Shown: positions 25,640 through 35,366, counted from the stretch's first letter. The stretch: DNA of 64,000 bases from Demequina iriomotensis (GCF_000971395.1 NZ_BBME01000011.1:124001-188000); one strand, 5' to 3'. The notes: a model not told the origin generated them from the letters alone. Program-made: numbers and translations.

Positions 25640-26806
25640 TCAGGCGCCCCAGCCTGCCTGGACGCCGCCCACGCGCTCCTCGGCGATGGTCGCGAGGTAG
25701 CCGGAATCGGCGAACGCGGCCATCGGGTCGGCGGGCAGGCCGCGCTCCTCGCGGTACGCCGCGAGGTCGGCGCGCACGTCCGTGTAGAACGCGTCCATGA
25801 GGATGCCGTTCGCGGTCAGCACGTCGCCCTCGATCTGCGCGGAGGTGAGCGCCTCCCGATCGAGCAGCAGCGCGCGGGCCGTCATCTCCTGGACGTTGAG
25901 CACGGAGCGGATCTGGCCCGGGATCTTGTCCTCGATGTTGTGGCACTGGTCGAGCATGAACGCGGTGTCGCCGTCCTTGCCGTAGCCGCCTCCGCGGATC
26001 ACCTCGACGATGATGCGGAACAGCTGGAACGGGTCCGCCGCGCCCACGATGAGGTCGTCGTCCGCGTAGTTGCGCGAGTTGAAGTCGAACGAGCCGAGCT
26101 TGCCCAGGCGCAGGAGCTGCATGACGATGAACTCGATGTTGGTGCTGGGGGCGTGGTGGCCGGTGTCGAGGCACACGGTCGCGCGCTCGCCGAGCGCCGC
26201 CACCTGGGCGTACGAGGTGCCCCAGTCCGGCACGTCCATGTGATAGAACGCGGGCTCGAAGATCTTGTACTCGAGGACCAGGCGCTGGCGCTCGCCGATC
26301 CGCGCGTAGATCTCCTGGAGCGACTCGGCCATGCGGTCCTGACGGCCGCGCATGTCGTCCTGACCGGCGTAGTTGGTGCCGTCCGCGAGCCAGATCTTGA
26401 GATCGCGCGAGCCGGTCTCATCCATGATGTCGATGCACTCGAGGTGGTGGTCGATCGCCTTGCGACGGATGCGGTTGTCGCGGTGGGCGAGCGAGCCCAG
26501 CTTGTAGTCCTCGTCCTGGAACGTGTTCGAGTTGATGGTGCCGAGCGCGACGCCGTGCTCCTCGGCGTGGCGGCGCAGCTCCGCGTAGTCGTCGACCTTG
26601 TCCCACGGGATGTGCAGCGCGACCGAGGGGGAGAGGCCCGTGTGCTTGTGCACCTGCGCGGCGTCCGCGATCTTCTCGAACGGGTCGCGCGGCGTGCCCG
26701 GTGTGCCGAACACCCGGAAGCGGGTGCCGGAGTTGCCGAAGGCCCACGAGGGCAGCTCGATGGCCTGCTCCTCGAGACGGCTCGCGACGTGGCTGGTGAA
26801 GGCCAT
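25640..26806 (-). CDS. rhaI: L-rhamnose isomerase (Pseudomonas/Bacillus type)
   Basis: A 388-residue TIM-barrel sugar isomerase of the RhaI type, distinct from E. coli RhaA. Recognisable stretches are FGTPGTPRDPFEKIADAAQV, ALHIPWDKVDDY, LEYKIFEPAFYHMDVPDWGT and CLDTGHHAPSTNIEF; the last two supply metal and sugar ligands. It converts L-rhamnose to L-rhamnulose. First gene of the catabolic operon, with AAGGAG upstream and a promoter plus LacI-type operator at 26873-26915. Confidence 0.93.
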   Translation of the reverse strand: MAFTSHVASRLEEQAIELPSWAFGNSGTRFRVFGTPGTPRDPFEKIADAAQVHKHTGLSPSVALHIPWDKVDDYAELRRHAEEHGVALGTINSNTFQDEDYKLGSLAHRDNRIRRKAIDHHLECIDIMDETGSRDLKIWLADGTNYAGQDDMRGRQDRMAESLQEIYARIGERQRLVLEYKIFEPAFYHMDVPDWGTSYAQVAALGERATVCLDTGHHAPSTNIEFIVMQLLRLGKLGSFDFNSRNYADDDLIVGAADPFQLFRIIVEVIRGGGYGKDGDTAFMLDQCHNIEDKIPGQIRSVLNVQEMTARALLLDREALTSAQIEGDVLTANGILMDAFYTDVRADLAAYREERGLPADPMAAFADSGYLATIAEERVGGVQAGWGA

Positions 26807-26872
26807 GGGTCTCTCCTTCGAGATCGGTCCCCGGCGTGCGTCGGTCGGTGGCGACCGTGCCGTGCGGGCGTG

Positions 26873-26886
26873 TTGAAACGATTCAA
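26873..26886. promoter_or_regulatory. LacI-type operator, rhaI copy
   Basis: TTGAAACGATTCAA abutting the -10 of the rhaI promoter. Binding would block transcription of rhaI-rhaM-rhaEW-rhaB-lldD. Confidence 0.82.
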
Positions 26887-26915
26887 AAGTAGCGGGTGGA
26901 CGATGCGGCGGTCAA
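26886..26915 (-). promoter_or_regulatory. rhaI operon promoter
   Basis: On the minus strand TTGACC (26910-26915), 18-bp spacer, TACTTT (26886-26891), directly followed by the operator. The spacer contains a copy of the genome-enriched 10-mer GGACGATGCG (26898-26907). Confidence 0.7.
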
Positions 26916-26928
26916 GTCGGCCGACGGC

Positions 26929-26972
26929 CCAGGGCCCGGCCCGGTGCATGCACGCATCGGACCGGGCCCTGG
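26929..26972 (-). terminator. rhaS (transporter operon) terminator
   Basis: 11-bp perfect stem CCAGGGCCCGG / CCGGGCCCTGG with further inner pairing, 12 bp beyond the rhaS stop on the minus strand. It separates the transporter operon from the rhaI promoter. Confidence 0.75.
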
Positions 26973-26983
26973 GGTGGCGGCTC

Positions 26984-28048
26984 CTAGAAGTCGAAGTCGC
27001 CGATGTTGTCCGCGTTGAACCGGTACGGGTCGCCCAGGAGCACCGTGCCGTCCGCGCCGACGTCGTACGAGCCGAGATCGCCCGCCTCGAAGGAGTCGCC
27101 CTCCGCACCGGTGATCTCGCCCTCGACGAGCGCCTTCGCGGCGTACGCGGCGAGGTAGCCCAGGTCGGCGGGGTTCCACAGCGCGAACTCGGTGACGGTG
27201 CCGTCCTCGACGTACTCGCGCATCTGGTTGGGCGTGCCCAGGCCGGTCAGCGCGACCTTGCCCTTGTAGTCGGAGGTGGACAGGTAGCGGGCCGCGGCCG
27301 AGATGCCGACGGTCGTGGGGGAGATGATCCCCTTGAGGTCGGGGTAGGTCTGGAGCAGCGCCGCGGTCTTGTCGAACGACGTCTGGTCGTCGTCGTCGCC
27401 GTACACGACGTCGACGAGCTCGATGTTCGGGTGGGAGTCCGCGAGCTCCGTCTTCATGATCTCGATCCAGGCGTTCTGGTTGGTCGCGTTGGCGGTCGCG
27501 GACAGGATCGCGATCTGGCCCTCGTCCCCGATCTGCTCCGCGATCATGTCGACCTCGACCTTGGCGATGCCGTCGGCGGTGGCCTGGTTGATGAACAGGT
27601 CGCGGCACTCCGGGTTGGTGTCGGAGTCGAACGTGACCACCTTGACGCCGGTGTCGCGGGCCTCGTTCAGCGCGTCGCAGATCGCGGCCGGGTCGTTGGC
27701 CGAGACCACGATCCCGCCCACGCCCTGCTGCGTGAGGGTGTTGATGTAGCTCACCTGGGCGTCGGGGCCCGCCTCCGCGGGGCCGACCTCCTCGTAGGTG
27801 CCGCCGAACTCCATGATCGCCTTCTCGCCGCCGGCGTCCGACGTGTCGAAGTAGGCGTTGCCCAGGTTCTTGGGCAGGAACGTGATCGCGAGGTTGGCGT
27901 CGCCGCCCCCGCCCCCGTCCGAGCCGGTCGACGAGCCGCCGGAGGAGCCCTCGGACGAGCCGTCCGAGGAGCAGCCCGCGACCGTCAGCGCGACGGCGGC
28001 CACCATGGCCAGCGCGCCGCCGCGCGCCTTGTCGATAGAGAACCTCAT
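26984..28048 (-). CDS. rhaS: Rhamnose ABC transporter substrate-binding lipoprotein
   Basis: A 354-residue family 1 sugar receptor with lipobox VAGC (Cys26), followed by a Gly/Ser linker and then LAITFLPKNLGNAYFDTSD. This start and VSANDPAAICDALNEARDTGVKVVTFDSD fit the RhaS branch of rhizobial-type rhamnose transporters. GGAGGT precedes the ATG. Last gene of the rhaT-P-Q-S operon. Ligand assignment rests on family resemblance plus context. Confidence 0.87.
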   Translation of the reverse strand: MRFSIDKARGGALAMVAAVALTVAGCSSDGSSEGSSGGSSTGSDGGGGGDANLAITFLPKNLGNAYFDTSDAGGEKAIMEFGGTYEEVGPAEAGPDAQVSYINTLTQQGVGGIVVSANDPAAICDALNEARDTGVKVVTFDSDTNPECRDLFINQATADGIAKVEVDMIAEQIGDEGQIAILSATANATNQNAWIEIMKTELADSHPNIELVDVVYGDDDDQTSFDKTAALLQTYPDLKGIISPTTVGISAAARYLSTSDYKGKVALTGLGTPNQMREYVEDGTVTEFALWNPADLGYLAAYAAKALVEGEITGAEGDSFEAGDLGSYDVGADGTVLLGDPYRFNADNIGDFDF

Positions 28049-28082
28049 TGTCCTACCTCCCCTTGTCGTGGGTCCTCGGGCG

Positions 28083-29168
28083 TCAGCTCGAGGGTGCTGT
28101 CCGTGGGTCCGCGTCCGCGGGTGCGGACGCCTCGCCCTTCATGCGGCCTCGCCTGCGTGCCCGTCGGGACTGCCCCCAGGCGAGGAGGCTCGGCGTGACC
28201 ACGGACAGGATCAGCAAGGTGCCCGTGATCACGTTGATGACGTCGGAGGTCACGCTCGCGAGCCGCAGCGCGCTCGCCATCACGCCGATGAGCAGCGCGC
28301 CCGCGATGGGTCCGTGGATCGCTCCGCGGCCTCCGAAGATGCTCACGCCGCCCAGCAGCACGGCCGCGACCACGCTCAGCTCGAGGCCGGTCGCGTTGTC
28401 GCCGCGTGCGCTTCCGTAGCGCAGCGTGTAGAAGATGCCGGCGAGGGCCGCGACGGCCCCGCTGAGCACGAACAGGATGAGCTTGGTCCGCTCGACGCGC
28501 ACGCCCGAGAAGTGCGCGGCCTCCTTGGACTGCCCGATCGCGAAGATCCCACGGCCGAACGGCGTGAGGTGGAGCAGCCATGCGAACACGAGCGCCAGGA
28601 CCACGATGAGGATCACCACGCTCGGGAGCGGGGTGCCCGGGATCTTCGAGGTGGCGAGGTCGCGCCAGGACTCGGGGAAGTCGGTGATCGCGGTGGTGCC
28701 GAGGATGCCAACCGCGAGCCCGCGGAACAGCGCGAGGGTGCCGATGGTGACCGCGAGCGAGGGCAGGCCGACCACCGTGACGAGGAAGCCGTTGACGGCC
28801 CCGGCCACCGCGCCCGCGACGATCGCGAGCAGCGCGGCCAGGGCGAACGGCAGCCCCGCCTGGTGGAGGGTGCCCGCGAGCACCGAGGACAGGCCGACCA
28901 CGGAGGCCACCGAGAGGTCGATCTCGCCGGTGATGACGATGAGCGTCATCGGAAGCGCGATGAGCAGGATCGTCGCGATGTCGAGGAACAGATACGTGTA
29001 GGTGATGGGTGCGCCGAAGTTGCGGACGGTGGCGCTCGCATACGCGATGACCACGACGAGCGCGCCGAGCACGGCCATCTCGCGCGTCAGGAGGACGCGC
29101 TTCCACCACGGGCGCTGGAAGTCGCGGTAGGTCCGCTCGGTGGGCGGTGCCAGGGTGGCGCTAGACAC
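28083..29168 (-). CDS. rhaQ: Rhamnose ABC transporter permease
   Basis: A 361-residue BPD_transp_2 permease with some ten helices and the conserved IVITGEIDLSVASVVGLSSVLAG region. The GTG start overlaps the rhaP stop by 8 bp. The N-terminus RTYRDFQRPWWKRVLLTREM is cytoplasmic. It forms a heterodimeric channel with RhaP. Confidence 0.87.
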   Translation of the reverse strand: MSSATLAPPTERTYRDFQRPWWKRVLLTREMAVLGALVVVIAYASATVRNFGAPITYTYLFLDIATILLIALPMTLIVITGEIDLSVASVVGLSSVLAGTLHQAGLPFALAALLAIVAGAVAGAVNGFLVTVVGLPSLAVTIGTLALFRGLAVGILGTTAITDFPESWRDLATSKIPGTPLPSVVILIVVLALVFAWLLHLTPFGRGIFAIGQSKEAAHFSGVRVERTKLILFVLSGAVAALAGIFYTLRYGSARGDNATGLELSVVAAVLLGGVSIFGGRGAIHGPIAGALLIGVMASALRLASVTSDVINVITGTLLILSVVTPSLLAWGQSRRARRRGRMKGEASAPADADPRTAPSS

Positions 29169-30201
29169 GGGCCGACTCCCTCTCTCTCGCGAGCCTGCGT
29201 TCCTGGCGCGTCGCCGCGAAGCGGTCGAGCACGATCGCGCCGATGATGAGGGCGCCCACGACGGCCTGCTGCCAGAAGTCCTGGACCCCGAGCACCGGGA
29301 GCGCGCGGTTGATGGTCATGAGCAGGAAGGCGCCGATCGCCGCGCCGAACACCGTGCCGCTGCCGCCGAAGATCGCGACACCGCCGATGACCGCGGCGCC
29401 CACCGACTGCAGCTCGTAGCCCGCGCCCACCTGCGAGTTCACCGTGCCGTAGCGCGCCGCGTACAGGACCCCGGCGAGGCCCGCGAGCGCCCCCGAGACG
29501 ATGAACGCGGTGATGAGGCGCCTGCGCACCTGAAGCCCGTACAGGGTCGCCGCGTCGGGGTCGGAGCCCATGGCGTAGTACTCGCGTCCGCCGCGTTGCG
29601 TGGTCATGTACCAGCCGGCGGCCGCGAGGACCGCGAGCGCGATGATCGTGATGACGGGGATGCGCCACACGGCCTCGGTGCCCAGGTCGAGGAAGCCCCG
29701 CGGCATGTCCGAGGCGTTGATCCGGTCGGAGCCCGTCCACATGACGTTGATGCCGCGGAACGCGTAGAGCGTGCCGAGCGTCACCACCAGGCTCGGCACC
29801 TTCGCGTAGGCGACGACGAGCCCGTTGACGAGCCCGAGGAGGCCTCCGAACGCGAGGCCGATGAGGAACACCAGGGGCCACGGGATCCACGGCATGTCGA
29901 TGAAGACCGTGCCGATCAGGTAGGCGGTGAGGCCCATGACCGAGCCGACGGACAGGTCGACGTTGCGCGTGATGATCACCATCGCCTGCCCGACGGCGAG
30001 CAGCATGAGCAGCGACGGCGTGAGGAGCAGGTCGCGGAAGCCGTCGTTGGAGAAGAGGAAGTTCGGGTTCTTCATGGTGGTGGCCGCCACGACGAGCACG
30101 AAGGCGGCGAGCACGCCCACCTCGCGCTGCTTGAGCAGGCCGAGCGCGCGGCTCCCGACCGTCGCGCGGTCCCCGCCTGGCTGGGCGTCCGTGAGCATCA
30201 T
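29161..30201 (-). CDS. rhaP: Rhamnose ABC transporter permease
   Basis: A 346-residue BPD_transp_2 permease. The signature [22 protein letters not shown] and the late [20 protein letters not shown] are family-typical. The start overlaps the rhaT stop as ATGA (two adjacent Met codons are possible starts). Pairs with RhaQ. Confidence 0.87.
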   Translation of the reverse strand: MMLTDAQPGGDRATVGSRALGLLKQREVGVLAAFVLVVAATTMKNPNFLFSNDGFRDLLLTPSLLMLLAVGQAMVIITRNVDLSVGSVMGLTAYLIGTVFIDMPWIPWPLVFLIGLAFGGLLGLVNGLVVAYAKVPSLVVTLGTLYAFRGINVMWTGSDRINASDMPRGFLDLGTEAVWRIPVITIIALAVLAAAGWYMTTQRGGREYYAMGSDPDAATLYGLQVRRRLITAFIVSGALAGLAGVLYAARYGTVNSQVGAGYELQSVGAAVIGGVAIFGGSGTVFGAAIGAFLLMTINRALPVLGVQDFWQQAVVGALIIGAIVLDRFAATRQERRLARERESARV

Positions 30202-31724
30202 CGGGCACCCTCCAGGCTGTGGGTCGCGGCGTGCATGACGGCCTCGGGCGTGGCCTCGTCGCGGGCGAGCTCCGCGGTGATGCGGCCCTCGTGGACCACG
30301 AGCACGCGGTCGGCCATGCCGAGCACCTCGGGGAGCTCCGACGAGATCATGACGATCGCGAGGCCCTCGCCGGCGAGGTCGGACAGGAGGCGGTGCACCT
30401 CCGATTTGGTGCCGACGTCGATCCCGCGCGTCGGCTCGTCGACGATGAGCACCCGCGGTTCGGTGGCGAGCCACTTGGCGAGCACCACCTTCTGCTGGTT
30501 GCCTCCTGACAGCGTGCCTGCGAGCGTGTCGAGCGACGGTGCGCGGACCTCGAAGCGGGCGGCCCAGGTGCGCGCCGCATCGTTCTCCGCACGGCTGGTG
30601 AGGAGGCCCCGGCGCGCGAGGCGGTCGCGGATGGTGAGCGTGATGTTCCGCGCGATCCCCGAGTCGAGCACGGCGCCCTGGCGCCGGCGGTCCTCCGGGA
30701 TGAGCGCGAGCCCGTGACGCATCGCGGCCGTCGGATCGCCGCCCTTGAGGACCTGACCGGCGACGGCGACGGTCCCGGAGTCGTAGGGGTCGACGCCGAA
30801 CGCCGCCCGCGCGATCTCGGAGCGGCCGGCGCCCACCAGCCCGGCGAGCGCGACGATCTCCCCGGCGCGCACCTCGAAGCTGACGTCGTGGAATACGCCG
30901 GTGCGCGTGAGGCCCTCGACCCGGAGCAGCACGTCGCCCACCGGCGCGACGACCTTGGGGAACAGGTCCGTCACGTCGCGGCCGACCATCTGGCGCACGA
31001 GGGCGTCGACGGTGGTGTCGGCGATCGCGCTCGTCGCGATGTACTCGCCGTCCCGCATCACGGTGACGGTGTCGCACAGGTCGAACACCTCGTCGAAGCG
31101 GTGGGAGATGAAGAGGATGGCCCGTCCCTCGTCGCGCAGCGCGCGTGCGACGGTGAACAGCCGCTCGACCTCGACGCCCGACAGCGCCGCGGTGGGCTCG
31201 TCCATGACGAGCACGCGCGCGTCGAGGGACATCGCCTTGGCGATCTCGACCAGCTGCTGATCCGCGATCGACAGGCCCCGCGTGGGCCGGTCCGGATCCA
31301 CGTCCACGCCCAGCTGGCCGAACAGCGCGACCACCTCGTCGCGCATCGCCTTCTTGTCGATGCGCCCGAACGACAGCGTCGGCTGCCGGCCCATGAACAC
31401 GTTCTCCGTCACGCTGAGATCGGGGAAGAGCGTGGGCTCCTGGTAGATCACGGCGATCCCGGCGGCCTTCGACTCGGCCGTCGTCGCGAAGTCGACGGGC
31501 TCGCCGAGGTACTCGAAGGAGCCCGCGTCGCGCTGGTACAGCCCGGCGATGATCTTCACCAGGGTGGACTTGCCGGCGCCGTTCTCGCCGATCAACGCGT
31601 GCACCGAGCCCGGCGCCAGGGTGAGGCTGCCGGACCGCAGCGCGACCACCGGACCGAAGGACTTGGCCACGCCGTCGAGGACGAGCGTGGGTGCCGCGGG
31701 GGAGGCGGCTGGAGGAGCTGTCAT
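30198..31724 (-). CDS. rhaT: Rhamnose ABC transporter ATPase, two ABC domains
   Basis: A 508-residue tandem ATPase. Domain 1 has a complete Walker A (GENGAGKST), Walker B (VLVMDEP) and H-loop (FISHR). Domain 2 has a degenerate Walker A (GLVGAGRSE) but an intact LSGGNQQK signature and VLIVDEP, as in RbsA-like proteins where one site is weak. First gene of the transporter operon, downstream of the LacI-type operator at 31762. It energises rhamnose uptake. The symbol follows the rhizobial rhaSTPQ naming, not the E. coli RhaT symporter. Confidence 0.9.
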   Translation of the reverse strand: MTAPPAASPAAPTLVLDGVAKSFGPVVALRSGSLTLAPGSVHALIGENGAGKSTLVKIIAGLYQRDAGSFEYLGEPVDFATTAESKAAGIAVIYQEPTLFPDLSVTENVFMGRQPTLSFGRIDKKAMRDEVVALFGQLGVDVDPDRPTRGLSIADQQLVEIAKAMSLDARVLVMDEPTAALSGVEVERLFTVARALRDEGRAILFISHRFDEVFDLCDTVTVMRDGEYIATSAIADTTVDALVRQMVGRDVTDLFPKVVAPVGDVLLRVEGLTRTGVFHDVSFEVRAGEIVALAGLVGAGRSEIARAAFGVDPYDSGTVAVAGQVLKGGDPTAAMRHGLALIPEDRRRQGAVLDSGIARNITLTIRDRLARRGLLTSRAENDAARTWAARFEVRAPSLDTLAGTLSGGNQQKVVLAKWLATEPRVLIVDEPTRGIDVGTKSEVHRLLSDLAGEGLAIVMISSELPEVLGMADRVLVVHEGRITAELARDEATPEAVMHAATHSLEGAR

Positions 31725-31761
31725 CGTCGACCTGTTCGCTCGGGTGTCGCCTCACGCCATC

Positions 31762-31775
31762 GTGAAACGATTCAC
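31762..31775. promoter_or_regulatory. LacI-type operator, rhaT/lacI divergent copy
   Basis: GTGAAACGATTCAC in the 244-bp gap between rhaT and the divergent regulator gene, 37 bp before the rhaT start. The rest of the gap holds no gene. Confidence 0.82.
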
Positions 31776-31968
31776 ACGCTTGCGACGGTAGTGTCGGCTC
31801 CCGGCGGTCGTCAACGCGGGAAGGTCACGAACCGGTAACGAATCCCGTGGTCAGGACCTCGGTCCCTCGCGCCGCACGCCAGGTTCCGGCCGATGCGCGT
31901 CGCGCCCGCAGGTGCGGCTGGAAGGTTTCACTATGCTGGCCCCAGCGACGGTGCGGAGGAGGCGGGTC

Positions 31969-32988
31969 ATGGTGGTGAGCGTGCGTGAGGTGGCGGCGCG
32001 AGCCGGCGTCTCCGTGGGGACCGTCTCGAACGTGCTCAACCGACCCGACCATGTGCGGCCCGAGACCGTCGATCGCGTGCGCGCGGCGATCGAGGCGCTC
32101 GGCTACGTCCCCAACGCCGCCGCACGCCAGCTGCGCGCGGGCCGCAGCCAGAGCCTCGCGCTGCTGGTCCTCGACGTCGGCAACCCGTTCTTCACCGACG
32201 TCGCCCGCGGCGCCGAGGCCCGGGCCGCCGACGAGGGGCTCACGGTGCTCCTCGCCAACTCGGACGAATCGCCGGAGCGCCAGGCGAGCCATCTCGACGT
32301 GTTCGAGCGGCAACGCGTCGGGGGAGTGCTGATCTCGCCGGTCGACGGCGACTACTCGAGGCTCGAGGAGCTGCGCAAGCACGGGATCCCGGTGGTGCTC
32401 GTCGACCGTGGTGCGGACCAGGCGAGGTTCGCGTCCGTCTCGGTCGACGATGTCGCGGGAGGTGCGCTCGCGGCGCGCCACCTCCTCGACCAGGGCCGGC
32501 GCAGGCTGGCGTTCGTGGGAGGCCCGCTCCGCATCGGCCAGGTGGCGGACCGCTTCCAGGGCGCCTCCGCGGCGGTCGCCGACCACGGCGGCGCCACGAT
32601 CCAGCTGTTCGGGACCGACGAGATGTCGCTCGACGAGGGCCGGCGCGTCGGCGAGGCCCTGCGGGTGCTGGTCAGGGAGACCGGCATCGACGGGGTCGTG
32701 GCCGCGAACGACCTGCTGGCGATCGGCATCGAGCGGGCCCTGCTCTTCGGTCCCGACCCGGTCCGCGTGCCCGACGAGGTCGCGCTGGTGGGCTACGACG
32801 ACATCTCCTTCGCGGCGTCCGCGGTGGTGCCGATCACCTCGGTGCGTCAGCCCCGCGAGCTCATCGGGGCCACGGCCGTCGAGCTGCTCCTCGAGGAGGC
32901 GTCGCGGCCCGCGGATGCGGCCCCGCGGCACGTGGTGTACGAGCCGGAGCTCGTGGTGCGGGCGTCCTCGACCTCCGCGGGCGGCTGA
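31969..32988 (+). CDS. LacI-family regulator of the rhamnose regulon
   Basis: A 339-residue LacI/GalR repressor. The N-terminal helix-turn-helix is VREVAARAGVSVGTVSNVLNRP, with a hinge helix NAAARQLRAG, then a sugar-binding core (GNPFFTDVARGAE; GVVAANDLLAIGIE; VGYDDISFAA). The ATG at 31969 is chosen because GGAGGAGG lies six bases upstream; an earlier in-frame Met at 31912 would add 19 residues before the HTH. It is divergent from the transporter and most likely binds TGAAACGATTCA at four promoters. The inducer is probably rhamnose or rhamnulose. Confidence 0.88.
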   Translation: MVVSVREVAARAGVSVGTVSNVLNRPDHVRPETVDRVRAAIEALGYVPNAAARQLRAGRSQSLALLVLDVGNPFFTDVARGAEARAADEGLTVLLANSDESPERQASHLDVFERQRVGGVLISPVDGDYSRLEELRKHGIPVVLVDRGADQARFASVSVDDVAGGALAARHLLDQGRRRLAFVGGPLRIGQVADRFQGASAAVADHGGATIQLFGTDEMSLDEGRRVGEALRVLVRETGIDGVVAANDLLAIGIERALLFGPDPVRVPDEVALVGYDDISFAASAVVPITSVRQPRELIGATAVELLLEEASRPADAAPRHVVYEPELVVRASSTSAGG

Positions 32989-33085
32989 ACCGCGCGACTC
33001 TCGGCATTCTCACGGATTCCTCCCAGCCTGCTCCCCGACCCGGGGAGTGGAGTGAGGGGCGAAGGACGATCGTGAGGAGACGACG

Positions 33086-34363
33086 ATGAGCGACGAGATC
33101 CTGGTACCCGCCGAGCAGGCGGTCCCCGTGACGGCCGGCGGGGGGCGTCACCGGTGGCGGCCCTCCGGCCGCCGCGCCGCGCTGGTCGCCGGGGCCTCGG
33201 TCCTCGCGCTCGGCGGCATCGTCGCCGCGACGTCGGTGACCGCGGCCGACCCGGCGGTGACCGCGGTGAGCGCCGTGCAGGACGATGCGACCGGCACGTC
33301 TCCCGCTCTCGCCGGCACGGGCGCGGCCCCCGCGCTGCCGAGAGGCGGCGCGACCTGGCCCGGCGACGGCGCCGCCGCATCGTCCGGCGGTGCGTCCTCG
33401 ACCCAGGAGGAGGCGGCCGAGGCCTCGGATGCCGAGTCGACCGGGATCGTGCTCATCGACACCGAGCTCGCGTACCAGGGGGCCGAGGCGGCCGGCACCG
33501 GGATGGTGCTCACGGGCGACGGGCTCATCCTCACGAACAACCACGTGGTCGAGGGCTCCACCGCGATCACGGTGACGGTCGCGGCGACGGGGGAGACGTA
33601 CACCGCGACGGTGCTGGGCACCGATCCCGAGGACGACGTGGCGCTGCTGCAGCTCGACGGCGCCTCGGGCCTGACCACGGTCGCGCTCGACCAGGACGGC
33701 GTCGCGGCCGGCGACGCGGTCACCGCGGTGGGCAACGCCGACGGCGGGGGCGTGCTCATGGCGGCGGACGGCTCGGTGACGTCGCTCGAGTCCTCCGTCA
33801 CCACCCAGGCCGAGTACAGCGTCGCGGGCGAGACCCTCGACGGCATGATCGAGTTCTCCGCCGACGTGGTCGCAGGCGACTCCGGCGGCGCGCTCCTCGA
33901 CGGCGACGGCGAGGTGGTCGGCATGACCACGGCGGGGTCGACCGGCTACATCGACACCGTCGCGTACGCGGTCCCGATCGAGGACGCGCTGGCGATCGTC
34001 GCGCAGATCCAGGCGGGCGACGAGTCCGACGGCGTGGTGCTCGGCTACCCGGCCTTCCTGGGGGTGTCGCTCGCGAGCGGCCTCGAGCTGGGCCTCCTGC
34101 GCGGCACGCGCACCGGGACCGCCGCGTCCGCCGAGGGCGCGATCATCGGCGCGGTCTACTCCGGCACCCCGGCGGCGGAGGCGGGGCTCGCGGCGGGTGA
34201 CGTGGTGACGGCCGTCGACGGCGCCGCGGTCACGGGCGCGAGCGACCTCGCCGAGGCGCTCGCCGGCCACGAGCCCGGCGACGCCGTCGCGCTCACCTGG
34301 ATCGACGGGACCGGCGCGACGCACACCGCGACGGTCACCCTCACCTCCGGCCCCGCGGTGTGA
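33086..34363 (+). CDS. HtrA-like S1C serine protease with PDZ domain
   Basis: A 425-residue membrane-anchored protease. A short cytoplasmic tail precedes a transmembrane helix (about 30-50) and a Ser/Ala/Glu-rich linker (51-125). The trypsin-like domain follows, with His153 (TNNHVV), Asp184 (EDDVALL) and Ser266 (GDSGG), then a C-terminal PDZ (GTPAAEAGLAAGDVVTAVDG). It would degrade or chaperone damaged proteins outside the membrane. It is monocistronic and followed by a strong hairpin. Shorter than E. coli DegP, with only one PDZ domain, like actinobacterial PepD-type proteins. Confidence 0.9.
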   Translation: MSDEILVPAEQAVPVTAGGGRHRWRPSGRRAALVAGASVLALGGIVAATSVTAADPAVTAVSAVQDDATGTSPALAGTGAAPALPRGGATWPGDGAAASSGGASSTQEEAAEASDAESTGIVLIDTELAYQGAEAAGTGMVLTGDGLILTNNHVVEGSTAITVTVAATGETYTATVLGTDPEDDVALLQLDGASGLTTVALDQDGVAAGDAVTAVGNADGGGVLMAADGSVTSLESSVTTQAEYSVAGETLDGMIEFSADVVAGDSGGALLDGDGEVVGMTTAGSTGYIDTVAYAVPIEDALAIVAQIQAGDESDGVVLGYPAFLGVSLASGLELGLLRGTRTGTAASAEGAIIGAVYSGTPAAEAGLAAGDVVTAVDGAAVTGASDLAEALAGHEPGDAVALTWIDGTGATHTATVTLTSGPAV

Positions 34364-34368
34364 CCCGG

Positions 34369-34408
34369 CGCGCGGGCCGGGGGCGGTGCATCGTCCCCGG
34401 CCCGCGCG
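34369..34408 (+). terminator. Terminator after the HtrA-like gene
   Basis: 14-bp perfect stem CGCGCGGGCCGGGG / CCCCGGCCCGCGCG with a 12-base loop containing TGCATCGT. It begins 6 bp after the stop. Confidence 0.75.
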
Positions 34409-34424
34409 ACGGCATGCTTGACCC

Positions 34425-35321
34425 ATGACGTCACGCTCCCGGGCCGCCGCCGCGGCCCCGCTGCTCGTGCTGCTCGGGCTCGCGTGCCAGGAGGTGGGCG
34501 CCTCGATCGCGGTCCTGTTGTTCCCGCGCGTGGGCCCGGTCGGGATGGTCGCGCTGCGGCTGTTCTTCTCCGCGGCGGTGCTGCTCGCGATCGCGGCGCG
34601 AGCCCTGCGGGACGTCGAGCTGCGCCATTGGCGGATCATGCTCGGATACGGGCTCTCGCTCGGCGTCATGAACGTGCTGTTCTACCTCGCGCTCGAGCGC
34701 ATCCCGCTCGGCATCGCGGTCACCATCGAGGTGCTGGGCCCGCTCACGCTGAGCGTGGTCGAGAGCAGGACGATGCGCGGCGTCCTCTGGGCGGGCATGG
34801 CCGCCGTGGGCGTCGTGCTGCTGGGCGGGACGGCGCACGGCCTCGACCTGGTCGGCGTCGCCTTCGCGGCCGGCGCGGGCGCTCTGTGGGCCGCCTACAT
34901 CCTCATGGCGCGCTCCGCGGGCGCCGCCCTGCCCGGGCTCACAGGGATCGCGATCGCCACCTCGCTGGGTGCGGTCCTCACGGTGCCGCTCGCCTTCGCG
35001 ACCGTGGGGACGGTGCTGCTGTCGCCGGGTGTGCTCGCGCTCGGCTTCGCGGTCGCGGTGCTGTCCTCCGCGATCCCGTACGCGATCGAGCTCGCCGCGC
35101 TGCGCCGGCTGCGCGCGGAGACCTTCGCGGTGCTCATGGCGCTCGCGCCGGCGGTGGCGGCGCTCACGGGGCTCGTGGTGCTCGGGCAGGCGCTCACGTG
35201 GACGGTGGCGCTCGGCATCGTGCTCGTCACGCTCGCCGGCGTGGGAGCGGTGCGCACGGCACCGGTGCATCGCGACGCCGGTCCCGAGGGCGAGGTCGCG
35301 ATGCCGCCCTCGCCGAGCTGA
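34425..35321 (+). CDS. EamA/DMT-family transporter (RhtA-like)
   Basis: A 298-residue ten-helix membrane protein of the drug/metabolite transporter superfamily, with two EamA repeats. The loop LERIPLGIAVTIEVLGPLTLSV and the later SSAIPYAIELAALRRL...TFAVLMALAPAVAAL resemble RhtA/YdcZ-like threonine/homoserine exporters. Probably exports an amino acid or other metabolite. No clear Shine-Dalgarno; the ATG is the first good start. Confidence 0.82.
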   Translation: MTSRSRAAAAAPLLVLLGLACQEVGASIAVLLFPRVGPVGMVALRLFFSAAVLLAIAARALRDVELRHWRIMLGYGLSLGVMNVLFYLALERIPLGIAVTIEVLGPLTLSVVESRTMRGVLWAGMAAVGVVLLGGTAHGLDLVGVAFAAGAGALWAAYILMARSAGAALPGLTGIAIATSLGAVLTVPLAFATVGTVLLSPGVLALGFAVAVLSSAIPYAIELAALRRLRAETFAVLMALAPAVAALTGLVVLGQALTWTVALGIVLVTLAGVGAVRTAPVHRDAGPEGEVAMPPSPS

Positions 35322-35354
35322 GCGCGCGCCGGGCCACGGTGGCGAAGCGGTCGA

Positions 35355-35366
35355 TACAACGTTGTA
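35355..35366. promoter_or_regulatory. Palindrome before the lipoprotein pair
   Basis: TACAACGTTGTA, a perfect 12-bp palindrome with central CG, a form typical of LacI-family operators. It lies between a weak TCGATA and a TACGAT -10-like hexamer (18-bp spacing). No cognate regulator is adjacent. Confidence 0.5.

Noticed and set aside
23237-28198. 1653-codon plus-strand frame across the rhamnose operon
   Set aside because: It is antisense to rhaEW, rhaM, rhaI and rhaS and has only low-complexity composition; an artefact of GC skew in codon positions.
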